DNA from: Phoenix dactylifera
Lineage: Eukaryota; Streptophyta; Magnoliopsida; Arecales; Arecaceae
Direction: 5' to 3'
Length of the DNA: 64,000 bases
Assembly (NCBI RefSeq): GCF_009389715.1
Contig: NC_052400.1
Coordinates: 21,979,674-22,043,673, forward strand
Below, one piece after another: positions 11,150-23,260 of this stretch. Under the pieces are notes generated by a model. The model was given only the letters and a program-made list of their open reading frames with translations. It searched no databases and had not been told where the DNA came from. The position numbers were made by a program, and so were the translations under genes. The stretch's first letter is position 1, and every line of letters starts with the position of its first letter.

Positions 11150-14100
11150 GTAAACATCTCCTCCCCGTACTGTTTTATATCAAGAAAAAAAAAAAATTAT
11201 CCTTTTCTGGCGAAAACCTAGATTTCCTTTGCTCTGGTTCGATTAATGTTTTCGCGGAAATCCGATCGGTGATGCCCTAATAACATCCGATAAGTGGTCT
11301 AAGATTCAAGGATTCTTCTATCTTGTATGCAAGACCGATGACTACTGATTCGTGATTCTTGTTTGATGGTATGCGCCCTGATTTTGTATCCAATCTGAAA
11401 CAATTTCTCCTTTCTTTGCAATTCTTTTTCGTTGTAGTCTTAATTGCAATCAAGTAGCCCCGTTTAGTTTTTTTCGTGTTCTGTTCATTAAATCCTTTTC
11501 TGCTGTAAAGTTCGCAGCTTGGTTCGTTTCAGCGCTCTCTCCAGTATGTCTATGAACGACTGTTTGTACCCAGAAATGCTCGTGAGGTTACTCGCGTTGG
11601 TTATTAGTGCTGTTTCGGATCGTTGTATTTACTGATTCTAAGCCACTAGCTAGAGAGAGAAGAGATGTCGTGAGGAAATATGAGGTACAGGGTTTGCTCT
11701 ATTAGTTCTGCGGGGGAAAAGCTACAGGAGGGAAAATATTAGGGCTTTAATTTCTAGATTTTTGTAGTCGAAGTTTAGGATCTTGTAAAAAAAAAAAGAA
11801 GGTATTCCCCTCCTCCTCTATCTGTTCTCCAAAAGATAGGTTGATTTGGCTGTATTTTATAAGGGGTTGCAAAGTAGAGAAATCAGTTCTTAGGTTTTAA
11901 TTATTATCAACATTTTTATAATTTTAGATTTAACAACATTAGCAGTTCCATTTTTTGGCCTATAATATGAAGTCCTGTTAATTTATGTCCCTGGTGCAAC
12001 TGTTAAGAATAATGTTTGTTTTATTCAATAACATGTCAATATCTGATTGGAAATTCAAAGAAGTTATTCGGCTTCCCAATTTTCTGCAAAACCCCATGTT
12101 CCTAATATGAGTCACTATGCAGTGTTTTAAAGCATTAATCATAATGGTTGTACCATTCATGCATCATTAAAACAAATCGAAACTGCTCATATGGTGAGAA
12201 AAGAGGAATTAGCGTGATGCCAGACAAAGCTGCAATTGAGATGGAGAAACTTTCAGAGATTTTATGGGACAAATTGTAGGAATATATTTGATACTCAAAA
12301 AAAATATTATCATAGTCAGATTCCCAATGCAAAGGAAACAAGTCATTAGTCATTAAGAAGGGCAATCACATTAGAGGATCCCACTAGGGCATCCATTGAT
12401 ACTTTATTATAAGGTAAGATGTATTATTCTGGGATATGTGGAGCATCTTTGGAATGTTCTAGAAGTGCATATGGTGTTTGCACAGACCAAGTTGTCATTG
12501 TCAAAATGTGTTGCAAGTGGTATTATGGATATAAATGTTATCTCATTAAAGGACATCAGTTTACTCAGCTGGTCATATCTATTTTGTTCAAAATTGTTTG
12601 AATTCAATTTATCTGATTTTACTTCCATTCTTCACCCACAGAGTGAGAATGTGCAAATTAGGCATGTAAACCAGAAGCCCCACCTACCTTTTTTTTTAAT
12701 CATGTAATTGAGTGAACAGCATATCCATATCCCTATTATTTTTTGGCCCAAAATCATAATTATATATATTTTTTTATGTTTGATTTTCAGAGTTAGAACT
12801 ACATTATGTGATATTAGAGCAAATTGATTCAACACCATGGATACTATTTGAAACTCTAAGATTATGCAGGAAAACCACAACTTGCTTGACTATATTGATG
12901 ACAAGAAGAAGATGTGCTTATTTTTGTGCGGTATTACAGTTACAATGAAGATAGAATAGATTATACCAAGCATCAGAAAAGGGTTGGACAATTGAGGGTT
13001 CAAGTATGGATAAATTTGTCACCTGTCATTTGTGGGAAGACAATCCAATTGCTATATTTGACCTAATGGATGGCAGTTTGATTGTGGAAGATTTTAACAT
13101 GGTAGAAACAAAAAAAGTACCGCTAATCCCTATTTGATTGTGATATGTTGGATCGTAGGGACAATGTTATCTGATGGTGGATGGGATGCTTCGTGATCAA
13201 GGATCAAGAGATGCTGAAGTAGCCACGTCAGTGATCCGATTACGAGAAAAGTCAACACTAGCCTTTTTTATCAGATTATGAAGTTGGAGCTGATCACAAA
13301 ATCTCAAACCAGGATCGATGCAGCGAAAGTGTGTTGGCATGACTAGATTTATAGATGAGGTTTAACTTAGAACTTCCAATCACCAGGGATTTAATCAAAT
13401 TTTATCTGGAAAACGTTCGAGGTTCATAACTTGAAATGAGCACTTACTCTTGGCTTATTATATATGTTGTTGGATTGCCACAATAAAATCATTTTCGGAT
13501 GCTTTTAAAGCGCCGAGAGGTTGTCTAGACCAAGTTACTATGAGCCGAGATTGTTATGCTTGGAATTACATCAACTCTACTGGCAACTACTTTACTTAAA
13601 CTTGAGTATAGCTCTCTTATGCTATCTTTAGGATTTTTTTGGAGCTCAAACTATGTGTGAAATTTGTATTTTTAAAAAAAAATCAGTAACTGGACTTGGA
13701 GGTGGTGGATTACATGCAACCTAAAAAACCCATAGCAATTCCCATCATTTACAGAAAGAAGGCCAAACTGAAGCTGTTCAACAGAACTATAGTGTCTGCT
13801 TAGAATTGCAGCTTGGTACAGTAATAGAAAGTAAATTCTGATGTACCAAAAGTGAAGTTTGTATCCATAAATCCAACAAGAATTCATGTAAAGCAGTCCT
13901 GTTTAAAGTGTTTCATAAAAGGATTCCAGAACTTGCATTGAACCTACTGCTATTATGAATTACTGCAAATGGCATTGTAGAGGACATCAAAGAATCTTTT
14001 AGGATGCTGCAATAGAACATCTCTTAAGTGCAAAGCGCCAGCAAACAAACATAGAAGGCAAGTGAAGTTTAAGGATGGTTTTGCATGAATTGATTTCCGA

Positions 14101-15947
14101 GAAAGATATGAACCATGGAGCTATATCAAGTTTAGATATCTGCTAATGGTTCATTCCAGGTGTTGAATATGTTGAAGCAGATCAGAGGTTCAGATATTTC
14201 TGATGTTGATGTGCTATTTTACCATAGATTATCTTGAGAAATAAATGTAGACTCAATCACGGCAGGCCTCCTTTTGAACCTGGGAAACTGATGGGACAAT
14301 CTGTATGTTAGAAATGCGAAGTATGGGTATAGGTTACGCAGCTTGATCATCCTTCACAGGGTTGTGAGTCCTCTGACCATCCATGGCAACCATCCAGTTC
14401 ATACAAGGTACAAGGATGCTTCTTTTGCTTGAATGATATTGAAATTTCGTGACTTGTACCTTGTTTTTTGTTTCTCCACATAGTTATCATGTGGAGAAGG
14501 TTTGCATTATTTTTGTTAAGGCCATATAGTCATGGACTTCGATACATAACTTGATATGGGCATATCCTATCAAAATTGAGGAAAAGGGTAAAACATGTTT
14601 GTCTTTGTTCTGTTACAAATTGTAATCGAAGAGGAACTATCTATAATATTGTTAGCGATGAAGGCATGACTATGATAAGAATGTTATGATGTATAAACCA
14701 TGATTCAACGATCGTCCTAGGAGGAGGAGTTTAATCATGTTGTTTAATAAGCCAGGACATATTCTTAGAGTGTTACACTTGAAGTATAGTACCTATAGAT
14801 TAGAAGTTCTTACTCTACAAGATCACCAGTGGCTCCAAGCAAACAAACAATTTCGTTAGCTATCAACGGAGCAGAATTGTTCTATCACAGAAGAAAGCCC
14901 ACTTTTGATGATTGTCATGAAGATTTCCAACCATATTTTTGATTTAGTTAAGTATACACCCTTACATTTTCCCTCCATATACTCATGACAGAAATCTGAG
15001 CCAAACATCAGCTTTTTGTAAGCTGTGGAAAGAAAAGGTCGTGGATTCAATACCTGTCAGTTAAAGCATCTGAAATCAACATAAAACTTGATAATTCTAT
15101 GTCTTGACTGTTTTAAAGATAAAACGAAGTCTTACTTTCAACAAAGGCAGTAGTTGTGAATTCATGAGCATGTCCATTGGTTCATACCTCACCTTAATCG
15201 CATGTCACTGGTCACAATCATTCCTTATTAATATGATATGCCATTAGTCACAGGTCTTCACTGTCTTATTCTTGCCTTTCCCCCTACCAGATTTATGATA
15301 TGTCTCTCCATGGCAGAATCCTGGTGTAAAATCCACCTTGAGTTTGGACTTGAAAAGCGAGGCAATTTATTCATGCATTCTCTTGTTCTATGTATGACTT
15401 ATATGGATTCTAATGCTGAACCCAAGGCATAAGTCATTTCTAAATGTTTGCATCTTGCTTTTTTGGTAATTATAACTTCAGAGTTCATCACTGCTCCTTT
15501 ATGATTCAGATTTTTAGTGAAAGTGTTTGCATAATTGAGAATTAGAATATCCTGTCCTAGCATGGACCAGCATTCATGAACAAGCTACTGCACTTGAGAG
15601 ACATTTTAGCTTATCCTACCATACTTTCAAGCGACAAGCGTTATCCTATCTATATGAGGTCAGTTTATCGCTTCTACCTTATCCTAGCTAAATATTATTA
15701 GTTAGCTAACTGTGATTTGCTGATTACTTCTCACAGTCGGAACTTTGAAGGTGCCCTTAAACTGCCAAGAATTTTGTGGTTAGGATACCATAAATCGACA
15801 CTGATCAGGAAGTAGATGCAATTCTCTCCAGTATGTAAATATATGAATTGAATAATAAGATACTATTTACAGGTACATCTTCTTTGGTGTGTTATTTGTT
15901 TATTGATTTTTCAGGTAGTTTCTATCTGATATTTTAAACACATGCAG
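11150..15947 (+). other. Long 5' UTR intron of the MUSTANG gene
   Basis: AT-rich sequence without recognisable exons, bounded by a GTAAAC donor at 11150 and an acceptor CACATGCAG ending at 15947, 13 bp before the start codon. Several short open frames appear and none resembles a known family. Other alternative first exons could lie inside it. The linkage of both ends into one intron is an inference. Confidence 0.45.
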
Positions 15948-15960
15948 TTGACCACAAACC

Positions 15961-18900
15961 ATGATAGAGGGGACCATTATAGCTGTTTGCCAATTTGGTG
16001 GCGAGTTTGTCTCAAATGACGATGGAACTATGTCCTACTGTGGTGGAGAAGCTCATGCAATAAATATCAGCTGTGACATGAAGTTTGATGATCTCAAGTC
16101 AGAATTAGCAAGTATGTTTAACATTGACAGTAGTAACTTGTCTATCAAGTACTTTCTTCCAGGCAACCAACGAACTCTTATTGCAATATCTAGTGACAAA
16201 GATCTAAGGCGCATGGTTGATTTTAATATGAGTTCTATAACAACAGATCTATATGTCTCAAGTAAGGTTGACAGCAGGTAACTTGGAAACAATTACCTTG
16301 ATTTCATCACCCTTCAAAAGATAAATGAGTTTCCAAATACAATCCTTTTTATCATTTGCATGAGTTGCACTTGTTGTTTTCTTTTTCTTGTAAGTTACGA
16401 GGACTGTATGCTTCCTAGGGCATGTAGGAATATTGCTGCTGACTCAGGTACCTCTATAGTTGACAAAGTTGGTGCTCGCCGTAATGTCAGATCACAGAAG
16501 CTTACAGCTATCAGCAGAAGTAGCAAAAGGTATACACATTACAGCTGTCACTAAGTTTTTAATATTTACACAGTGTTTAGTTAATCAACCTTGTGCTTTT
16601 TTAGGGTGCCTAGGGGTAGGATTTCTGTGGTGGTTGCAAATACGCCTAAAGTTGTGACTGGTTCCACCAGTGAAAATATTAGACGGACAAAAGCAAACAC
16701 TGCAGGAAAAAGTAATGGGAGGTATATTTTACCAAACACTTTGCTTTATATGTCTGATTCATATTTTCTGCATCAACATGAAATATATGCCCTTGTTGAG
16801 TTCTGGGGGACTAGGGTTTGTCAAGAACTGTATCCCAAAAATATTTGAATCTATCTTGACCTTTTACTTCACAGAATGGTTTTTAGATCTGTTGTTTAAT
16901 GTTTCACTTTGTAATTATTTCGGCTACAGATACATGGCCACTGCTGAATTTATCTAGGTTCTATCCTCCTGTCATTTTGTCCTTCAGCTAGCAAAATGGT
17001 TTGAGAAGTTTTAGGATCAGACCTGAAATTGGATAAAAATGAGTGCTTGCTCTATATTTGTCAAATGCTTTTCTTTGCCTGCTTCACTATTTGTCTGTTG
17101 TCTTTAACTACTCCCAAGTTTGCTAATCTTAAGGCTATTTCCTTGCAAGGATAGTTTTTAATTCTTGTATTGCAACTAGGATTGTTGCAGCTGATTCAGT
17201 TACACCTGCTGCCTCTGCCCTGACTATGGACATTGTTAGACAGCAGAGATTGGTCTCTGCTGACAAGACTGAAGGCGGGTATGCCATAAGATCTACTCAT
17301 CTTATTTTCTTGATCCCATGCACAAAATCACAAGGGATGCATGCTTTTGTAGGGCAACTAGGAGAACTCTAGCTGACTCAAACGCACCTATCATTGTAGC
17401 TGTAGACACTGCTGAGAATGTTGGACCACAGACTGCTCCTTGGGATTGTGTCATTACTGAAGTTGGGCAAGAATTTGATAACGTGAAAGCCTTTCGTGAT
17501 GCACTGTGTAAATATGCTTTTGTCAAAGGTTTCACATACAAATATATAAAGAATGACAATGTTCGTGTGACTGTTAAATGCACTGTAGAGACTTGTCCAT
17601 GGCGGATACATGCATCAGGGTCAGCTCGTAAGCAGAAATTTATGATCAAGAAATTCAACAATGTACACACATGTGGAGCAGGAACTGGTGATGATGGACA
17701 CCAGCGAGCAACGAGACATTGGTTAGCAAGTATTATTAAGGAAAAGTTACTTGACAATCCACTGTCAAAACCCAAAGAGATTGCAAGAGATATTTATCGA
17801 GATTATGGAATTAATTTGAACTACACTCAAGCTTGGCATGCAAGAGAGGCTGCCCAGAAAGAGCTTCATTTCTTGCAGGAAGAGGTATGCAATCGGTTGC
17901 CTCAGTTATGTAAAAAAATAATGGAGGCTAATCCTGGCAGTATAACCACATTAGCTGCATCAGTTGATTCAAAGGTTCGTCGCATATTTGTCTCTTTTCA
18001 TGCCTGTCTTCATGGTTTTGAGCATGGCTGCCGTCCTCTTCTTTTTCTTGATAGAATTCCTCTAAAAGCAAATAATCAATGGAAGTTACTAGGTGCAGCT
18101 GCCATCGATGGAGATGATTGTATCTTTCCGGTTGCCTTTGCAGCAGTGGAAGCTGAGACTCATAATAGTTGGCATTGGTTTTTAGTACAGTTAAAACATG
18201 CAGTATCAACATCTTGTAGCATAACGATTGTGTCTAGTAGACAGAAGGGCCTAGATGAGTCCGTGCCTAGAGTTTTTGAGGATAGTTGCCATGCATATTC
18301 TCTGTTTCATCTAATCGAAGAATTGAAAGCAGAGTTGAAGAAGGGTTCTTATTCAGATCAAGTTAAGGATGCAATTGTTGATGATTTCAGAAGTTGTGCC
18401 CAAGCTTATGTAGTTGATGACTTCAATACATGCATTGGTAGAATAAAGAATATTTCAAGAGATGTTGCTGAATGGGTAATGTCCACTAAGCCTGAACATT
18501 GGTCAAATGCCCTGTTTAGAGGTTCACGGTATGATCATCTCTCATCGAACATTGTAGAATCATTAAGCAGATGGATTGCAGTGAAAGATGAGTCAACAAT
18601 AGTGAAGTTGATTGATGCATTGCATGTTAAGATAAAGGATGTTATGGATTCTCGTAGGCAAACTTCTAGCACATGGGATGGAACACTGACGCCATCAATG
18701 GAGCAAAAATTGCAGAAGGAGATCCCCAAGGCCAGCACACTTCTTGTTTTATGTTCTTCTGATTCTGTGTTTGAGGTTCGTGGTAGTACAATAAACGTTG
18801 TTAATATTGCTAGTTGGGAATGCACATGTCAGAGGTGGCAGGTTACGGGATTACCTTGCATGCATGCTATTGCAGTTTTCAATCGTGTTGGTAAATCTTC

Positions 18901-19144
18901 TTATGACTATTGCTCGAGATATTTCAGATGTGAAAGCTATCGCTTGGCCTATTCACAATCAATTAACCCAGTACCAGATGTTGAGAGCATTAGTTCTGTT
19001 TCAAATTCATATCCCCCTCGTTCTCAGCACCCACTGGGACGGCGAAAGAGAAGGCGAATTAATCCTCATAAGACAAATATTAGGCCACTCCACTGTAGTA
19101 GGTGCAAAGAAGCTGGGCATAACAAGGCAACCTGTGAAGCATAG
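15961..19144 (+). CDS. MUG: MUSTANG-type domesticated Mutator transposase (PB1 class)
   Basis: Five coding exons: 15961-16277, 16419-16529, 16605-16721, 17180-17278, 17353-19144, giving 811 residues in frame. Residues 1-100 are a PB1 domain with the acidic stretch SSDKDLRRMVDF. Residues 100-240 form a linker of repeat-like exons. Then come a MULE N-terminal zinc-binding-like part (CTVETCPW), a MULE transposase core with LLFLD (Asp448), a SWIM finger (Cys705, Cys707, Cys717, His719) and a CCHC knuckle (Cys796, Cys799, His804, Cys809). In mobile MULEs a second Asp is expected in the S-D-R motif; here it reads S-S-R (Ser510). No terminal inverted repeats flank the gene. PB1 fused to a MULE core is the hallmark of the MUSTANG-B clade, whose Arabidopsis members act in growth and reproduction. 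The role is likely nuclear DNA binding or transcriptional; that is inferred. Confidence 0.93.
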
Positions 19145-22100
19145 TTGTAGATTCATGTTATAGCTGTTTAAGTTCTATAATGGTATCTTCGTTTGACCCT
19201 TTAAAAATCATCTGGCATGCATGGCATGTGTTTTTCTCCTGATATTGAAGAGGTTTTTGCTTATCTAAGGCTTATAGATGTATCATTTACTTTATTATTG
19301 ATCCTTGTTATAAGTAGATGTTGTGTAACATAAAATGACTACCCCTCTCTTTTCATAACATCTGCTTTTTGATGATTTGGAGGATCGACACACATTTTCT
19401 GTAAATCAAGCAGCAGCTATCTCTACTAGTTCATAGGAAATGCTAATCAGTCACTTCTCTAAATGTGCAGGCAAACTTGAATTATTTAAGTATTTATCCA
19501 TTGGAGTTTTCAAAATAGTTTCGCAACTTGATGACAAAGAAAAGCAACATTTTAACTCATTAAATTAGTTTTTGCTAGCTTATATATAACCCAGACATGG
19601 AGAAATTTAAATTAATATGTCAACAGGGTTCAGGTCCTGTTAAAATCGCTATCCTGGCTAGCTGGCGACGATATTGTCAACTGTCCGTATATTTTTCTGC
19701 TTTGGCCCCTAGAAACTGTCTATTTTTCTGCTTCACATATTCCTCTTCCTTCTATATTTGATGCTTTCCGTTTTATTTCTGAACTGTAGGCTTGGTTGAT
19801 CTCTCTTGGGCTTTTACTGTGAGCGAGCAAATTGGACGTGCCGTATATCAGTCAAACACAGAGGAGTCTAACTGAACATATCACCATAAAGCAGGGTACT
19901 AAGTCATGATAACAAAATGCTGACTCAATCAGCATCATTTCTCAAAGAAAAATTAGGTAATTCCTAGTCTGGTTTCTTCTCTGTAATTCTAGATGTGGAC
20001 TTGTTTTTATATTTCTGAACCGGTCACATGTTCCCAAAACAATGGCCTATTAACAAGAGAATCTTGTTGATATGATGGTCTTATGCAGGTATTTGCTTTT
20101 TGTTTGCTCATGGCTAGCTGATTCTTTTGAGCTTTTCACTCCAAAATTAGTGGCTTTTTGAAGAATCTTTATGAAATGTCCCTTTTTTGCACCAAAATAA
20201 TGTTAGAAGCCTCTCATTTGTAGCTCTCTTTCCAACCAATGATTTGATTAAAGTGATTTATTCCTCTCCAACCACCCCCCCCCCTCCCCCCCAACCCTCT
20301 TTTTTTCTGGGAGTCTCCAATTATTTGCATCAGAAGTATATCACAAGCATGAGATTTCAAATTCTATTAGCAGTTCAAGCAGTCCGAGAACTTCCATGAT
20401 TAAATTCATAATCTGATGCTTGGAAGAAAACTAGGAATCAATGTTCTAGTCTGTTAGCTATCCTCTCCAGAAGGGATTCCAAGGTGCTCTGGTACTTTTC
20501 AGATGACTTGGCATTATATTAATGTGCAGGGTCTCCACGGTTGCTTTTGTTTGAGATCTTTGCTGATTCTTGTTTGTGCGCTAGAATAGTCAGCTAAGTT
20601 GCTCCTCAGAACTTCTTTAGGAACCATCCTTTTGGCTAGTAGAGCGTTTCTGTTGTTGAAGCCACATTTGCCCAACTTCCTGAAGACACCCTGGTAGGTG
20701 GTGTCCGATACTCAAGAACTAAAGAGTTATTTCATTTATTCAAGCACGTATCAGAGACTCGTCAGTCAGCATAATATATCCTCTTTGTTTACATAGATAG
20801 CTTTGTCGATCAATATTGGGGAAGGTACTGCTTTCATCTTAGGAGTCACTGAACGAGACTGACCGGCTGATACTGACTGCTCGATGAAATCTAGAAGCTG
20901 TGTATGGATGATCCAGCTGCAAGTCTAGTATCTCAAGGGAGCTGTTATTACCAATCCATTTTGCCTGTGGCAATTGGCTCTCGTCGTGGATGGCTCTTTC
21001 TCTTATTTGTGAATCGATAAATTTTCTCTTTCGTGGGCCCTCTCTCTCCATGTATGGATGTTTGTATGTATATAAGCCTGTCTATGTTTGTGTTATGTCT
21101 GTCATGGATGGGTGTAGTAGGGTTGCAAAGGAACCAAGTGGCTGATGCGCATTTTGGGCTCAGCTTGCTAAGAGCTTGACTTAGAGCCCGGTGCGAACGC
21201 TTACATTATATGAAAATATCTGGCTATAAAGCTCGGCTCATACATACCTGGCAAATTATATTCACGTTAGTGTTTATATGAAATGAAAAGCTGTTTTTTG
21301 ACCAAAAAAAAAAAAAAAAAAGCTCAGCTCATAGCTTAGCTGATCAATTGTTTGCATTCCCTTCATGTGTTTGAATAACGAATCAGGTCAATTACTGCAA
21401 TTTAATCTAATTAATTTGAGTAGACTGGCTTCATTCTCCATGGCCACATTTGTTCCTAGGTAGGGGCGGTTACCACGGTTCTGAAGCTTTAATGGAATTT
21501 TTTCGGGTGACAAGGTTTAGCTTCACGCCTTCACTTCAACGATTGCTTCCTTGCTATCTCTGTTCTTTATGGTCTTGTCATTTCATGCTTGTCGTGAGTG
21601 TCCTACATGGTTTTGCCCTTTATCATCACTTTATATGTAGCACAGTCTATTCATTGTTATATTGGACCTTAAAATAAAAAGAGGAGTTGCTGGCCTTTTT
21701 CGCTTATGTATCCTGATCATTCCGGCGCATAGGCGCACAATCTTCAGGCGTATGATAGGTGATGCATAAGTGCGTATGAATTATTATATATTATAAGAAA
21801 AATTATAAATCAAGGATCAAGTACATCCAAAATCTTGAGCAGATCGAAATTGATAAATGTAGATATTTGTTTACTCAGAGAATTGAACTGTATATTTTAT
21901 GTTAATTTCTTGAGAATTAAGCTAAAGATTTTAACATTAACAATAGATAATCTAAATTAAAAATCCAATTATAGAACATAATCTATACTATAAAAATCTA
22001 TAAATCAAAATTTATACATTTTTGTAGTTTTGAACTTATGTCTCCAGTTGAATTGCATAGTATAGTAAAATACATGGTCGGTATATAAATCAAAAATCTA

Positions 22101-22269
22101 CATTATAGAATATGATATACAAATTTTAAGATATAATTAAATTTAAATTTATTAAAATTCGATTATTAAATTATAGTAAAGTATAGTATCATGTTATTAA
22201 AATTATTTATTTTAATATATATTAGAATATATATTTAACGATTTAACCCATCATTAATTTTAAATTAGT
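19145..22269. other. Intergenic region between MUSTANG and ISS1
   Basis: It starts with the probable MUSTANG 3' UTR and continues as AT-rich spacer. A C-rich run lies near 20273-20291 and a 19-base poly(A) at 21303-21321. No exon of a known family was found. The block 21780-22260 is extremely AT-rich. Confidence 0.55.
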
Positions 22270-22845
22270 AATGCTTCTTCTCTATATATATCTATATTGT
22301 CGAACGCCGGCAAAAGTTGGGCCGCTGCTATTTCAGGTGACGACCTCAGGGACCTCCACGTCGCCGGTCGCAGACAAACCTGTCCGACGGCGCTCCAGGC
22401 GAACTGCCGGTCGCAAAGAAACCCGCGGTGCTCTAGCTTTTTTTGTCCGTTAGCGAGCGATTTGAGAGAAAGGACCTAACAAGCCTCCATCTTAAGAAAA
22501 AGCCTCTTTTAGACATCCGATCGCCGAAAAGAAGAGAGAGAAAAAATCAAGAACTCGGAGCGTCTTCCTTTCTTTTTTGAATTCTTTTTCCTGCGAAGAT
22601 TCGAACCCCATTTTTTATCACCTCTTCGTCCAAGAGAATCTTTCTGGCGATTTCCCCGCTCCGTTGCCGGATCTACGAGGATTCGTTGTTTTTGATTATA
22701 TAATAGAACATCTCTTTACATATTTAAGTCGATAATACAGCGAAAGCGAGCGGAGGAATCTGGTAAAGTAAGTAGAATACATGCGCCTTCCCTCTCTTCT
22801 CTTCACTTCGCCGACGACGAGATTTTTTTTAAAATTAATGCTTGG

Positions 22846-22898
<53 letters not shown>

Positions 22899-23260
22899 TT
22901 GTAAGTAATTTAGGATTTATTATTAAATTTCATAATTTTTCTGGGTTTCCTATCTGCTGTTTTTGTTCCAAGAAGACTTTTTTTTTTGGATTCTAGCGTC
23001 TATTTTTATGCGAGGAAAAGGAAGAAAAATACGTGGGGTTTGTTGAGGCGGCTGGTATTCCATATTCCGTGGTTGGTACGATAGGCTGGAGTTGGTAGGT
23101 GGACTGGCCGCCATCTCCAATTATTTTCCCCGTTTTTTAAGGTAGATGACCGCTTTGGTTTCCAGGTTCTTTCTCCATCTCCTTTTCTTTTGGTTTTGAC
23201 CTCGCATTCTGCCCATCTTATAGTAGAAGCAGCCAGTGTTGCAGGAGAGCAGGCGGCGGG
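22270..23260 (+). promoter_or_regulatory. Promoter and 5' UTR region of ISS1
   Basis: A GC-richer block begins at about 22298 and is followed by a purine-rich leader near 22490-22560. A (GA)n microsatellite sits at about 22854-22893. An acceptor-like TGTTGCAG ends at 23243, 17 bp before the start codon, suggesting a 5' UTR intron, with a possible donor AAAGTAAGTAG near 22764. These boundaries are predictions. Confidence 0.45.
22854..22893. repeat. (GA)n microsatellite upstream of ISS1
   Basis: About 20 uninterrupted GA units roughly 370 bp upstream of the ISS1 start codon, in the probable 5' UTR or its intron. Confidence 0.95.
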
